The notes under the pieces were generated by a model. The model was not told where the DNA came from. It made no database searches and saw only the letters and a list, made by a program, of their open reading frames with translations. A DNA stretch of 64,000 nucleotides from Paenibacillus tyrphae (lineage in GTDB: Bacteria; Bacillota; Bacilli; Paenibacillales; NBRC-103111): the NCBI RefSeq assembly GCF_000722545.1, contig NZ_JNVM01000017.1:186001-250000 (forward strand), in the 5' to 3' direction. Positions 7,214 through 16,056 of this stretch are shown in pieces. The position numbers and the translations under genes were made by a program. Position 1 is the first letter of the stretch. Each line of letters begins with the position of its first letter.

Positions 7214-8902
7214 CTACTTGGCAAATTGCGCAATCTTTTGGCTGTTGGCCTCGAATTCTTTTTGCTGATACGCTCTCACCTTCTCCAGTCCGGCAGCCTG
7301 CCGATCCTTCTGGAACTTGTCGAAGAGCTGATCGAATTCCGCATCGGACTTGGCAAGCAGCAGCTTCGGCAGCGCCTTGCCCCAGAGCTGGGCAATCTTC
7401 GTGTTGGCGATCCCCTCGACGGAGTTGCCCGTCGGCACGATGTTATCGTATTGCGAGAAGCTCTTCGTCTTACCCCGGGTCCATGATTCCGGCTGCTTGA
7501 TCGGATCGACGCTGGGCGGTGCCCATTTGAGGTTCATGTTCGTATCCATCAGCATCCAGAAAGTAAAGGAGGAGCCGTACTTCTTATCGAAAGCGGAACG
7601 GTCTTTGTTCATCAGGTCAAGCACTTCGGGCTTGAACTGGTCTTTTCCTTCAATGGTATCGTAGCTGACGCCCTTCTCGCCCAAGAACAGATCCTTATTC
7701 CCTTCTTCGCTGATCAGGTAACTGAGGAACTTGATCGCTCTCGCCTTGTCTTTCACATCCTTGGAGATCAGCGTCACCGTCCAGCCGGCAATTCCCGGAC
7801 CTGCCAACGTCGGCGGGTCCTGCTTCGCGTTGGCCGGTCCGTCGACGGCAATGTACGCCGTGTTCGGATCTTTCTGATACAGCGAAATATTTTGATTAGC
7901 CATATCCGAGCGTTGAAACAGCATAGCGAAGTACCGGCCCTGGGCGATTTTCTCCTCCATTTGCGGACGCTTGTCGATGAAAATGTCTTTGGCGAGCAAG
8001 CCGAGTTCGTTGGCTTGGCGGAACGTCTTCAGCCACTTCACCAATTCGGGGTCGGTGTATCGGTCGTAGAGCTTGCCGTCTTTTTCGTAAGGAATGGCCA
8101 GAAAGTTAGCCAGCATGGAGGAATTCTGGTTCGCATCGAACAGCGAGTAGTTGCCGGTATCTCCAAACTCGCTCAGCCCCAGCGGAATGAGCGGCTGGCC
8201 GTTCACGCTCGGGAACTTCTCTTTGGCTGCCTGCAGCGCCTTCAGAAAGCCTTCCGGCTTTCTCATATCCGGCTTGCCGAGAGCTTCGTACATATCTTTG
8301 CGGACCATAAAGGTCTGGTTGGAAACGAAATTCTCCCCGTATTTCTTGTAATCTTGCGGGGAAGAGGACGCATTCGGATACCCGTAGAAATGGCCGTCCT
8401 TCTGCGTATACCAAGTCGTCTTGGCCGGGTCCGTCACCTTGAAGAAGTAAGGGTCGTATTGCTTCGCTAATTCGTCCAGAGGTAGAACCATGCCCCCTTC
8501 GATCATTTTCTTGACCGCGTCTTCATACCACCCCAGCGTAATGAAATCGGGCAGCTTGCCGGAAGCGATCATCGTATTCAGCTTTTCGTTTTCGTTGCCG
8601 GCCGGAACGATAAAATTGATGTTCACGCCCGTTTTCTTTGTGACGTATTGGGAGGTCGGATCGACGCCCCACTTGTTCGGAAACCAGGAGAAGTTCAAAT
8701 ACCAGTCGAACGTAATCGGCTTCGTGTCGGACTTCCAGCCCGGCTCGTCGGGATTTCCGGCCGGAGCTACCGGGTCCGTAGAAGCGGTTTTCGCCTCTTT
8801 GGCCGGTTCGTTGCCGCGATCTGCGGAACATGCGCTCACGGATACGGCCGTGACCAAAGCAAGCAGCATAGCGAGCGTTTTGCGCGTTTTACTTATACCC
8901 AT
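7214..8902 (-). CDS. Extracellular sugar-binding lipoprotein (LplA/YtcQ-like)
   Basis: A 562-residue solute-binding protein of the carbohydrate family 1 type. The N-terminus is a lipoprotein signal (LALVTAVSVSAC, lipid-bearing Cys near residue 25) followed by a Ser/Thr/Pro linker. The mature part has the usual features of large oligosaccharide-binding lipoproteins (KKTGVNINFIVP, GKLPDFITLGW, WVDP-like repeats). It lies 42 bp after the LplC-type permease gene in a run LplB-LplC-binding protein-kinase-regulator. It should capture an oligosaccharide outside the membrane for the two permeases. The substrate cannot be read from the sequence; no glycosidase is adjacent. Confidence 0.9.
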   Translation of the reverse strand: MGISKTRKTLAMLLALVTAVSVSACSADRGNEPAKEAKTASTDPVAPAGNPDEPGWKSDTKPITFDWYLNFSWFPNKWGVDPTSQYVTKKTGVNINFIVPAGNENEKLNTMIASGKLPDFITLGWYEDAVKKMIEGGMVLPLDELAKQYDPYFFKVTDPAKTTWYTQKDGHFYGYPNASSSPQDYKKYGENFVSNQTFMVRKDMYEALGKPDMRKPEGFLKALQAAKEKFPSVNGQPLIPLGLSEFGDTGNYSLFDANQNSSMLANFLAIPYEKDGKLYDRYTDPELVKWLKTFRQANELGLLAKDIFIDKRPQMEEKIAQGRYFAMLFQRSDMANQNISLYQKDPNTAYIAVDGPANAKQDPPTLAGPGIAGWTVTLISKDVKDKARAIKFLSYLISEEGNKDLFLGEKGVSYDTIEGKDQFKPEVLDLMNKDRSAFDKKYGSSFTFWMLMDTNMNLKWAPPSVDPIKQPESWTRGKTKSFSQYDNIVPTGNSVEGIANTKIAQLWGKALPKLLLAKSDAEFDQLFDKFQKDRQAAGLEKVRAYQQKEFEANSQKIAQFAK

Positions 8903-8943
8903 CTGCGTTTTCCCCTTTTCTCTATCATCGTAGTTATATCGAA

Positions 8944-9831
8944 TCAGCCCTTGATAGAGCCGATCATGAAGCCTTTCACAAAATATTTCTGCAAAAACGG
9001 ATACACGATCACGATCGGCAAGGACGTAATGACCATCGTCGCCAGCTTGATCGACTGAGAGGACACGGACTTCGCGATAGTACCGGAGGTGGCGGCCATC
9101 ATCTGATTGGAGCTGGATTGGGCCACGACTCTGTACAGATACGTCTGGATCGGTTGGAGCTCGCTCTTATTGATGTAGATCATTCCCGTAAAATAATCGT
9201 TCCACTGGTACACCCCATGGAAAAGCGCAATCGTGGCGACGACGGGCATCGAGACCGGGAGAATGATCGAGCGGAAAATTTTGAAATCGTTCGCGCCGTC
9301 CAGCTTCGCCGCCTCCTCCAGCCCATCGGGAATCTCCCGGAAGAACGCCTGGAAAACGATCAGATCGAAGAAACTGAACATGGCCGGAATAATGTAGACC
9401 CAGAAGCTGTCGAGCAGCCCCAGATCCCGAATGAGCAAGTACGAGGGAATGAGCCCTCCGCTGAAAAACAACGTGACTGTGCCCAGCGTCATATAGGCCC
9501 GGCGTCCGATCAGTTCTTTGCGTGAGAACGCATACGCCACCATGGCGGTGAACAGCACATGCACGACTGTCCCGACGAGCGTCTTGGCGACGGTCACGCC
9601 CATCGCCAGCATGATGCCGTCGTTGGCGAATACGGCCAGATAGCTGTCGAAGCTGAACATGCGGGGCCACCAATAAATGCCGCCCCGCATCGCGTCGTTG
9701 CCGTCGTTCAGGGAATTCACGAGCACATACCAGATCGGGTACAGTGTGACGAAGCATATCGCGAGCATGAAGACATCGTTCAGCCGGTCGAATATAACCT
9801 CCCGCAGCGTTCTGCGGTTCATGGAAACCAT
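8944..9831 (-). CDS. Sugar ABC transporter permease (LplC/YtcP-like)
   Basis: A 295-residue inner-membrane permease with six predicted helices. The cytoplasmic EAA loop reads EEAAKLDGANDFKIF then RSIILPVSMPV, the docking site for the shared ATPase. The C-terminus, LQKYFVKGFMIGSIKG, is the typical end of this subfamily. ATG at 9831 follows AGGAGAGG by eight bases. It is 19 bp downstream of the LplB-type partner. No ATP-binding gene is in the cluster; in Bacillus relatives a single MsmX-type ATPase energises several such importers. Confidence 0.93.
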   Translation of the reverse strand: MVSMNRRTLREVIFDRLNDVFMLAICFVTLYPIWYVLVNSLNDGNDAMRGGIYWWPRMFSFDSYLAVFANDGIMLAMGVTVAKTLVGTVVHVLFTAMVAYAFSRKELIGRRAYMTLGTVTLFFSGGLIPSYLLIRDLGLLDSFWVYIIPAMFSFFDLIVFQAFFREIPDGLEEAAKLDGANDFKIFRSIILPVSMPVVATIALFHGVYQWNDYFTGMIYINKSELQPIQTYLYRVVAQSSSNQMMAATSGTIAKSVSSQSIKLATMVITSLPIVIVYPFLQKYFVKGFMIGSIKG

Positions 9832-9850
9832 CCTGCGATCCTCTCCTTTC

Positions 9851-10819
9851 CTAGAATAAGGACGTGTTGTTCAATCGCTTCGTGATGTAGTTCGCCGAGA
9901 GAAGAAGAGCGAGCGAAATGAACGATTTGAGCAAGCCTACGGCCGTTGCATAGGAGAAGCGGCTTTGCTTCAGCCCGACCTGATACACGTACACATCGAC
10001 GACGTTGCTAGCGCTCTCGTTCAATTGATTTTTGAGCACGAGAATCTGGTCGAAGTTCGAATTCAAAATGCCGCTGACGGCAAGAACGAACAGAATGGTA
10101 ATCGTGCCCTTGATCGCCGGGAGCGTCACGTAAATCATTTTCTGGAACCGGCCTGCGCCGTCGATCGTCGCCGCTTCGTACATTTCCGGAGAAACGCCGG
10201 AGATGGCGGCTAAATAAATGATAGCGGACCAGCCCAGCTCCTTCCATATGTCCGAGGAGACGATAATAGTCCAGAAATATCCTGGCTCGGCCAAATAGCT
10301 GATCGGCTGCTCGATAAGGTTCATCGCCAGGAGCAGCCGGTTGACGATCCCGACGTCGGCCAACCAGGTCGCCAAGATGCCTCCCAGAATGACCCAGGAC
10401 AGAAAATGGGGCAAATACGAGATCGTTTGCACCGCCTTCTTGTAGCGTACGGAACGCAGCTCATTCAGGAAAAGCGCGAAGACGATCGGCAGCGGGAATC
10501 CGAAGAGCAGCTTGAGCACACTCATTCCGATCGTATTTTTGACCACATCAGCCAAGCTGTCGTCTTCCAGAAAAGCTTTGAAATGTTCCAGTCCCACCCA
10601 GGGCGCTGCGGAAATCGGCGCCGTGATATTGAAATCCTTGAAGGCAATGACAATGCCGTACATGGGGACATAGTTGAAAACGACAATCCATAAGACACCA
10701 AGCAGCGCCATGACTTGAAGATGACGCTGTCCGTAGAGCCTGCGAAGCAGCTTGGATGCCGAACGGCTCAGGGCTTCCGGCTCCTGCCGCCGAATCCGCG
10801 TATCTGTCTTGGGGTTCAA
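9851..10819 (-). CDS. Sugar ABC transporter permease (LplB-like)
   Basis: A permease of about 322 residues and the first gene of the importer operon. It has six membrane helices and the EAA loop YEAATIDGAGRFQKMIYVTL. The N-terminal PMYGIVIAFKDFNI and YLPHFLSWVILGG segments are hallmarks of the LplB subfamily. I prefer TTG at 10819 because GGAGGT lies nine bases upstream; GTG at 10843 would put that site inside the gene. It forms the heteromeric channel with the LplC-type protein. Divergent from the alkaline phosphatase gene. Confidence 0.9.
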   Translation of the reverse strand: MNPKTDTRIRRQEPEALSRSASKLLRRLYGQRHLQVMALLGVLWIVVFNYVPMYGIVIAFKDFNITAPISAAPWVGLEHFKAFLEDDSLADVVKNTIGMSVLKLLFGFPLPIVFALFLNELRSVRYKKAVQTISYLPHFLSWVILGGILATWLADVGIVNRLLLAMNLIEQPISYLAEPGYFWTIIVSSDIWKELGWSAIIYLAAISGVSPEMYEAATIDGAGRFQKMIYVTLPAIKGTITILFVLAVSGILNSNFDQILVLKNQLNESASNVVDVYVYQVGLKQSRFSYATAVGLLKSFISLALLLSANYITKRLNNTSLF

Positions 10820-10872
10820 ATCTACTGCACCTCCGGCTCGCACTTTCGTATGTAAGCATTTTCATCATTTTT

Positions 10873-10901
10873 ATTGTAGATGCCCGACGCTTCCGGCGTA
10901 A
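10873..10901 (-). promoter_or_regulatory. Candidate promoter of the first importer operon
   Basis: On the minus strand TACAAT (complement of 10873-10878) lies 17 bases after TTACGC (complement of 10896-10901), about 55 bases before the chosen start of the LplB-type gene. The -35 match is weak. Confidence 0.35.
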
Positions 10902-10970
10902 GGAGGAAAATTTCGGCTGGGGTTGCTTTTTTTCGGGTTTTGTTCGTTTTGGGACAAGCAAGTCAAATTC

Positions 10971-11024
10971 TTCATAATTTCTTAACGTAATCATTCATTC
11001 CCCTTTACACAACTTGCCTATAAT
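10971..11024 (+). promoter_or_regulatory. PhoP-type box and -10 of the alkaline phosphatase gene
   Basis: Four hexamers recur with 11-bp period: TTCATA (10971), TTAACG (10982), ATTCAT (10993) and TTTACA (11004). The first and last fit the Bacillus PhoP consensus TTHAYA with 5-bp spacers; the middle two are degenerate. TATAAT follows at 11019-11024. This is the standard layout of a phosphate-starvation-activated promoter. Confidence 0.6.
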
Positions 11025-11060
11025 CAAGTTGTCCAATTCTTGTGGAGGTGCTTATTTATA

Positions 11061-13112
11061 ATGAAGAAAAAGGCTTTTAAAGTCTTAACCAGCATCGCGG
11101 TCACCGGCAGCCTGCTCGCAAGCGGCACGGGATTCGTTACCGAGCCTGTACCGGCGGCTTATGCGGCGGAAACCACGCAAGCTCCATCCGTGTATATCGC
11201 ACCTATCGACCGAGCGAAATTTTTAGCCGGAAGCCTCTTCGACTTCCGTGTAGAATTAAATCACCTGACGGCGATGCCGTCGTCCGTCAGCATTACGGTG
11301 AACGGCAAAGATGCCGAGCAATTTTTCGGCAAGCCTTTTGTCAAAACCAATACGGACAAAAGCCAGGAATTCACCATCCGGGATGTAAAAATCACTGAAC
11401 CCGGTACCTATGAAGTCGCCGTCAAAGCCGACAACGGCTTGGCAAAAACTGTGAAATACGAAGTCGTGCTCGCCGACCAAGGCGGCAAAAAAGCGAAAAA
11501 CGTCATCCTTTTCGTCGGGGACGGCATGGCTTTCCCGGATATTACGATGTCCCGTATCATGTCGAGAGGCATCACCGAAGGCAAATACAACAGCCTGCTT
11601 GAAATGGATAAATTTGATCAGCGCGCGGTTGTGACGACTTCCGGCATGGACGCGCTCGTAACGGATTCCGCGAACAGTGCCAGCGCATACAACACCGGCC
11701 ACAAGTCCGCCGTGAACGCTCTGGGCGTCTACCCGGACAATACAGAAAGCTCGCTGGACGACCCTAAAGTCGAGACGCTTGGGGAAATGCTCAAGCGGAC
11801 CCGCGGCATGTCGGTCGGCGTCGTCACGACGTCGGAAATCGAAGATGCCACCCCGGCGGCCGTCGTCTCCCATACGCGTAGACGCTCAGACAAGCCGGAA
11901 ATCGCCGAAATGCTGTACAAGCTGCAGCCGGAAGTGATTCTGGGCGGCGGATCGGCGTACTTCCTTCCGAAAACGACGCCTGGCTCCAAACGGAAAGACG
12001 AGAAAAACCTGTTCGATATGTTCCAGCAAAAAGGCTATACGATCGCGGAGAATGCCACCCAGCTGAAAGCGGCGAATGCGCCGGACAAGCTGCTCGGCCT
12101 GTTCCATACGGCGGACATGAGCGTATACTACGACCGCTCGACGAACAACAAAGCGGAGCTGAAATCGTTCACGGATCAGCCGAACCTGTGGGATATGACG
12201 CAAAAAGCGCTCGATACGCTCAGCAAAAACGACAAAGGCTTCTTCCTGATGGTTGAAGGCGCAAGCATCGACAAGCAGCTTCACCCGCTGGATTGGGAGC
12301 GCGCCGCTTACGATACGATCGAGATGGATAAAGCGATCGGCGTAGCCAAGCGGTTCGCCGAGCAGAACGGCGAGACGATGATCATCGTTACGGCGGACCA
12401 TTCGCACTCCGTCAGCGTAGCGGGAACATATTGGGAAGGCGACGGCAAATCCGGCCGCGAAGCGCTGCGTACGTACGAGGATTCCAAATTCCCGACGTAT
12501 GTCGACAGCAACGGCGACGGGTTCCCGGACACGCCGGACGTTGATCGCAAGCTGGCTGTCGTGTTCGGTTCTCACCCCGACTACTATGAGGATTACAAAT
12601 TCGATGCGGTGCCGACTTCCCCGACGGTGAAAAACAAAGATGGCCAATATGTGGCCAATCCGGCCAAGCTGGCGAATCCGGACGATCCGAACCGCGACCG
12701 TTTCCTTCGTCCGGGCACCATTAGTTCGGCGGACAGCCAAGGCGTCCATACGGCAGATGATGTGCCGCTGATGGCTTACGGCCCGGGATCGCAATATTTC
12801 AAAGGCACGATGGACAACACCGATGTATTCTTCGGCATGGTCAATGCTCTCGGTCTGAACCTGTCCGATGCGAAAGCGGATGGTAAAAATTGGGTTCCAC
12901 TCGCAAACTTCGTCAATCTGATGGGCGGTACGGTGAAATTCAACGCGCCGACAAGGGAAATTACGATCCAAATCAACAACAGCACGGTTGTTTTGAATCT
13001 GAACAGCGGCAAAGCAACGAAAAACGGCAAAGACGTTGTGTTGGAGCATAAATTCGAGAACGGCACGACGTTCGTGTCCGGCAGCTCCATCTTGGAAGTG
13101 CTCGCGAAGTAA
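11061..13112 (+). CDS. Secreted alkaline phosphatase with C-terminal stalk domain
   Basis: A 683-residue exported phosphatase. The signal peptide ends around AYAAET (residue 34). An Ig-like segment (about 45-140) precedes the alkaline phosphatase fold. The first metal-binding Asp is in VILFVGDGMAF (about 154), the Ser nucleophile in DALVTDSANSASAYNTGHK (about 200), followed by EIEDATPAA and later His ligands (VTADHSHSVSV, HTADDVPLMAYG). The last 70 residues (FVNLMGGTVKFNAPTREITI onwards) form a copper-amine-oxidase-N-like stalk domain common in Paenibacillus wall proteins. ATG at 11061 has GGAGGTG ten bases upstream. It hydrolyses phosphomonoesters outside the cell. A PhoP-like box upstream suggests induction by phosphate limitation. 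Confidence 0.93.
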   Translation: MKKKAFKVLTSIAVTGSLLASGTGFVTEPVPAAYAAETTQAPSVYIAPIDRAKFLAGSLFDFRVELNHLTAMPSSVSITVNGKDAEQFFGKPFVKTNTDKSQEFTIRDVKITEPGTYEVAVKADNGLAKTVKYEVVLADQGGKKAKNVILFVGDGMAFPDITMSRIMSRGITEGKYNSLLEMDKFDQRAVVTTSGMDALVTDSANSASAYNTGHKSAVNALGVYPDNTESSLDDPKVETLGEMLKRTRGMSVGVVTTSEIEDATPAAVVSHTRRRSDKPEIAEMLYKLQPEVILGGGSAYFLPKTTPGSKRKDEKNLFDMFQQKGYTIAENATQLKAANAPDKLLGLFHTADMSVYYDRSTNNKAELKSFTDQPNLWDMTQKALDTLSKNDKGFFLMVEGASIDKQLHPLDWERAAYDTIEMDKAIGVAKRFAEQNGETMIIVTADHSHSVSVAGTYWEGDGKSGREALRTYEDSKFPTYVDSNGDGFPDTPDVDRKLAVVFGSHPDYYEDYKFDAVPTSPTVKNKDGQYVANPAKLANPDDPNRDRFLRPGTISSADSQGVHTADDVPLMAYGPGSQYFKGTMDNTDVFFGMVNALGLNLSDAKADGKNWVPLANFVNLMGGTVKFNAPTREITIQINNSTVVLNLNSGKATKNGKDVVLEHKFENGTTFVSGSSILEVLAK

Positions 13113-13171
13113 GCAAGGCTCGCAAGATCAATCGATAAATGGAAATTACGGAGTGAATGGAGGCGTTACCC

Positions 13172-14077
13172 ATGCGGCTTGAACCAAGAGGCATGACCGC
13201 CTTAACCGTCGGCCTGATCGCCGTTACGCTCCTCGTTCCCGGCTGCAATCAACCGGTTCCCCTGTCTTCCGGGGGGCCGGTTGATTCTTCCGTTTCGGCG
13301 GCAGCATCCGCCCCGGCGGCGGAGACTTCGGCTGCCGGAACGCAGCCGAAGCAGGCTGGTGCGGGAGAGGCCGGCAAAGCCGCTCAGCCAGCGGCGGCGG
13401 ATGCAGGGCAAGCGGGCGGCGGGCAGACCGCGGCCGGCGCCCCGCAGGCAAGCGCGAGCGAGGCCGGCGCGGGCAGTGCGGCGACGGCCCCTGCGGCAGC
13501 GGGCACCGTGCCCGCAGGCACGGCCCCGGCAGGCGATGCAGCCGCGGGGCCCGGCCCGCAAGCAGCGGCCGACGCGGCCGCCAAGGGCGCTTCCGCGGCA
13601 GCCGGAACGGAGCCGCCGCAAGAGAAGCCGCCTGCGGCCGAACAAGCGGCGTCCAAGCAAGCGAAGCCCGAGACGCCGAAAAATATCGTGAAGGAAGCGG
13701 GCAAAACGCCTGTTTTAACGTTCGAGGACCTGTATTCCGAGATGACGGTGCGCGGCGTGAAACTATCGGATCAAGTAAACCAATTGGCTGGCAAAAAAGT
13801 GGAAATGACCGGCTTCATGGCTCCTCCGTTAACCGCCAAAGTCAACTTTTTCGTGCTGACCAAAGTCGCGCTCACCGTCTGCCCGTTCTGTTCGACGGAT
13901 GCGGACTGGCCGACGGATATCGTAGTCGTCTTTATGCCCAAGAGCAAAGACGTGACGCCGACGGAGCATCAGGTCAAAGTGACGGGCACGCTCAGCGTCG
14001 GTTCGCAGACGGACGAAGAGACCGGCTTCGTCAGCCTGATCCGCATCAACGCGGACAACGTGGAGGTGCTGAAGTAA
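13172..14077 (+). CDS. Lipoprotein with Ala-rich linker and CPFC domain
   Basis: A 301-residue lipoprotein. The signal peptide ends in LLVPGC (C25). A low-complexity linker of about 130 residues rich in Ala, Gly, Pro and Gln follows (about 40-175). The C-terminal domain (about 180-301) has FMAPPLTAKVNFFVLTKVAL, a CPFC pair (about 236-239) then STDADWPTDIVVVFM, and ends in an OB-like strand pattern. It resembles DUF3299-type or YcgQ C-terminal-type domains, whose genes often sit beside LolD/FtsX-type ABC genes; this is inference. ATG at 13172 is chosen because GGAGG is eight bases upstream. Its stop overlaps the ATPase start (TAATG), indicating a tight operon. It probably works outside the membrane with the two ABC genes. 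Confidence 0.75.
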   Translation: MRLEPRGMTALTVGLIAVTLLVPGCNQPVPLSSGGPVDSSVSAAASAPAAETSAAGTQPKQAGAGEAGKAAQPAAADAGQAGGGQTAAGAPQASASEAGAGSAATAPAAAGTVPAGTAPAGDAAAGPGPQAAADAAAKGASAAAGTEPPQEKPPAAEQAASKQAKPETPKNIVKEAGKTPVLTFEDLYSEMTVRGVKLSDQVNQLAGKKVEMTGFMAPPLTAKVNFFVLTKVALTVCPFCSTDADWPTDIVVVFMPKSKDVTPTEHQVKVTGTLSVGSQTDEETGFVSLIRINADNVEVLK

Positions 14078-14763
14078 TGCTGCATGCCGAGAACTTGACC
14101 AAGTCGTACCCCCTTCCGGGCAAGCGGCAGGTGGACGTGCTGAACATTTCCCATTTTGCCATGAACGCAGGCGAACGGGTGGCCTTGGTCGGACCGAGCG
14201 GCTCAGGCAAAAGCACCCTGCTTCAGCTCATCGCCGGCATTCTGCGGCCTACAAGCGGCACCATCCGCCTGCTGGACCGGCAGCTCGAACGGTTGAGCGA
14301 AGCGGAGCTGGACCGCTTCCGCGCGCAGCATATCGGCTACGTGTTCCAGAACTTCAACCTGCTGCCGGGCTTTACTGCGCTGGAGAACGTACTGGCGGCC
14401 ATGCAGTTCGGTAAAACCGTCCCGCCGAAGGCGCAAAAGCAGCGCGCCGGCGAGCTGCTGACGCAGGTCGGCCTTGAGCACCGGCTTCACCACAAGCCGG
14501 GCCAGCTCAGCGGCGGCGAGCAGCAGCGCGTCTCCATCGCGCGTGCGCTGGCGAACCGCCCGGCCCTTGTGCTCGCGGACGAGCCTACGGCCAGTCTGGA
14601 CCAGGCCAACGCGGAGCAGGTGTTTTCCCTGCTGGCCGAAGCTTGCGAACAGAACGGAACGGCCCTGCTGCTGTGCACCCACGACCCGGAGCTGGCCGGC
14701 AGATTGGACCGCGTCGTGAGCCTCCGGGAGCTTTCCATTTACGATACCAGAGAGGTCGGGTAA
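14077..14763 (+). CDS. ABC transporter ATP-binding protein (LolD/MacB type)
   Basis: A 228-residue ATPase with Walker A GPSGSGKST (about 41-49), Q-loop VFQNFNLLPGFTALENV, signature LSGGEQQRVSIARAL, Walker B LVLADEPTASLD and a switch His in LCTHDPELA. The length and sequence match the LolD/MacB/FtsE-like group that drives FtsX-type permeases by mechanotransmission rather than classical import. The start overlaps the lipoprotein stop and the stop is 1 bp from the permease ATG. Confidence 0.92.
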   Translation: MLHAENLTKSYPLPGKRQVDVLNISHFAMNAGERVALVGPSGSGKSTLLQLIAGILRPTSGTIRLLDRQLERLSEAELDRFRAQHIGYVFQNFNLLPGFTALENVLAAMQFGKTVPPKAQKQRAGELLTQVGLEHRLHHKPGQLSGGEQQRVSIARALANRPALVLADEPTASLDQANAEQVFSLLAEACEQNGTALLLCTHDPELAGRLDRVVSLRELSIYDTREVG

Positions 14764-14764
14764 C

Positions 14765-15979
14765 ATGTCTTTGCTGCACATGGCTTGGCGCAACCTCATG
14801 AACCGGCGGGTCCAAACGCTTATTACCGTCATTGTCGTAAGCATCGGCGTCGCGATGACGCTCAGCATCATGATGCTCTCCGCAGGCATCAAGCAGGGCA
14901 TCGTCAAAGCAAGCGAGCCGTTCGGCATGATCGTCGGTTCCAAGGGCAGCGCCAACCAGCTTGTGTTCAACACGATCTTTTTGATGGATAACCCTTTGGC
15001 GAATATTTCGCTGGACTATTACCATACGCTGGAGAACGATCCCCGGGTAACCCAGGCGGTTCCGTTTGCGCTCGGCGACAATTATAAAGGGTTCCGGCTC
15101 GTCGGCACGACCCCTTCCTTCTTCGCGCTGAAAGGGAAGCCCAGCGACCCGCCTTATTTCCAGCTCGTGGACGGGCGGCTGTTCGACAAGCCGTTCGAAG
15201 CGGTGCTTGGCGCCAAGGTCGCCAAGGAAACCGGGCTGAAGGTCGGGGACCGGCTCATTTCGGGTCACGGCGTGGCCAAATCCTTGCAGCACGACGAAGG
15301 CCACAAGGACCATCCTTACACGGTCGTCGGCATCCTGCACAGCGTATCGGCCCCTTCGGATCAAGGGATTTACGTCAGCATGGACAGCTACTGGATCAGC
15401 CATGAGCATGCGGGGGAGCAAAAGCACGAGGAAGACGAGCATGGCGTGACCGCCGCTTTGGTGAAGCCGCGAAGCTACGTGGACCTGATGAAGATGTATC
15501 AGGAGATCAACCAGGGCAAAGAGGCGCAGGCGGTGTTTCCCGGACAAGTCATCGCCAAAATCTTCGATATGATGGGCAGCGGCGAACAAATTTTGAAATA
15601 TATCAGCTACGTCGTTCTGGGCATGGCCGGACTGACCGTCGTTCTGGCCCTGTACGGTTCTACTGTGGAACGAAGACGGACCGTCGCCATCCTGCGTGCC
15701 ATTGGTGCAAGCCGCAGCGCCGTCGTCACGATCGTGCTGCTCGAATCCGTGCTGGTGGTCGTCTTCGGCTGCGTGCTCGGCACGGTGCTCGGCGGCGGAC
15801 TCACCTGGCTGCTGTCGGACTATATCGGCTCGCAAATATCCGTGACCGTCGCGGTCGCGTACAGCTGGGACTTAGCCGCCGTTATCGGAGGCGTTGCGCT
15901 GCTGGGCATGATCGCGGGCATTCTCCCCGCCATCAGCGCTTACCGGACGGAAACGGCCCGTTATTTGCACACGGCATAA
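14765..15979 (+). CDS. FtsX/MacB-type ABC permease with histidine-rich extracellular domain
   Basis: A 404-residue permease. One N-terminal membrane helix (about 18-40, LITVIVVSIGVAMTLSIMML) is followed by a long extracytoplasmic MacB_PCD-like domain (about 45-275) and three C-terminal helices of the FtsX domain, with the coupling segment VERRRTVAILRAIGASRS between the first two. Residues about 166-228 are rich in His (nine), in clusters such as HDEGHKDH and HEHAGEQKHEEDEHG, suggesting metal binding. Known relatives in metal-linked operons carry such loops. The partner genes are the ATPase and CPFC lipoprotein just upstream. A strong terminator follows. A metal or metalloprotein role is inferred. 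Confidence 0.88.
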   Translation: MSLLHMAWRNLMNRRVQTLITVIVVSIGVAMTLSIMMLSAGIKQGIVKASEPFGMIVGSKGSANQLVFNTIFLMDNPLANISLDYYHTLENDPRVTQAVPFALGDNYKGFRLVGTTPSFFALKGKPSDPPYFQLVDGRLFDKPFEAVLGAKVAKETGLKVGDRLISGHGVAKSLQHDEGHKDHPYTVVGILHSVSAPSDQGIYVSMDSYWISHEHAGEQKHEEDEHGVTAALVKPRSYVDLMKMYQEINQGKEAQAVFPGQVIAKIFDMMGSGEQILKYISYVVLGMAGLTVVLALYGSTVERRRTVAILRAIGASRSAVVTIVLLESVLVVVFGCVLGTVLGGGLTWLLSDYIGSQISVTVAVAYSWDLAAVIGGVALLGMIAGILPAISAYRTETARYLHTA

Positions 15980-15989
15980 TCAAGTTTGT

Positions 15990-16056
15990 AAAAAACGACG
16001 AGTCGCCCTCTCTTCAGCTCGGAAAAGGCTGAAAGAGGGCGATTCGTCGTTTCGTT
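15990..16056. terminator. Long bidirectional terminator
   Basis: A near-perfect inverted repeat, AACGACGAGTCGCCCTCT (from 15993) with AGAGGGCGATTCGTCGTT (to 16052), closes on an AGCT-centred loop (TCAGC/GCTGA extends the stem). It is flanked by A-run and T-run and separates two convergent genes. Confidence 0.9.

Noticed and set aside
11886-13049. 387-codon minus-strand open frame opposite alkaline phosphatase
   Set aside because: Antisense shadow of a gene with complete active-site motifs.
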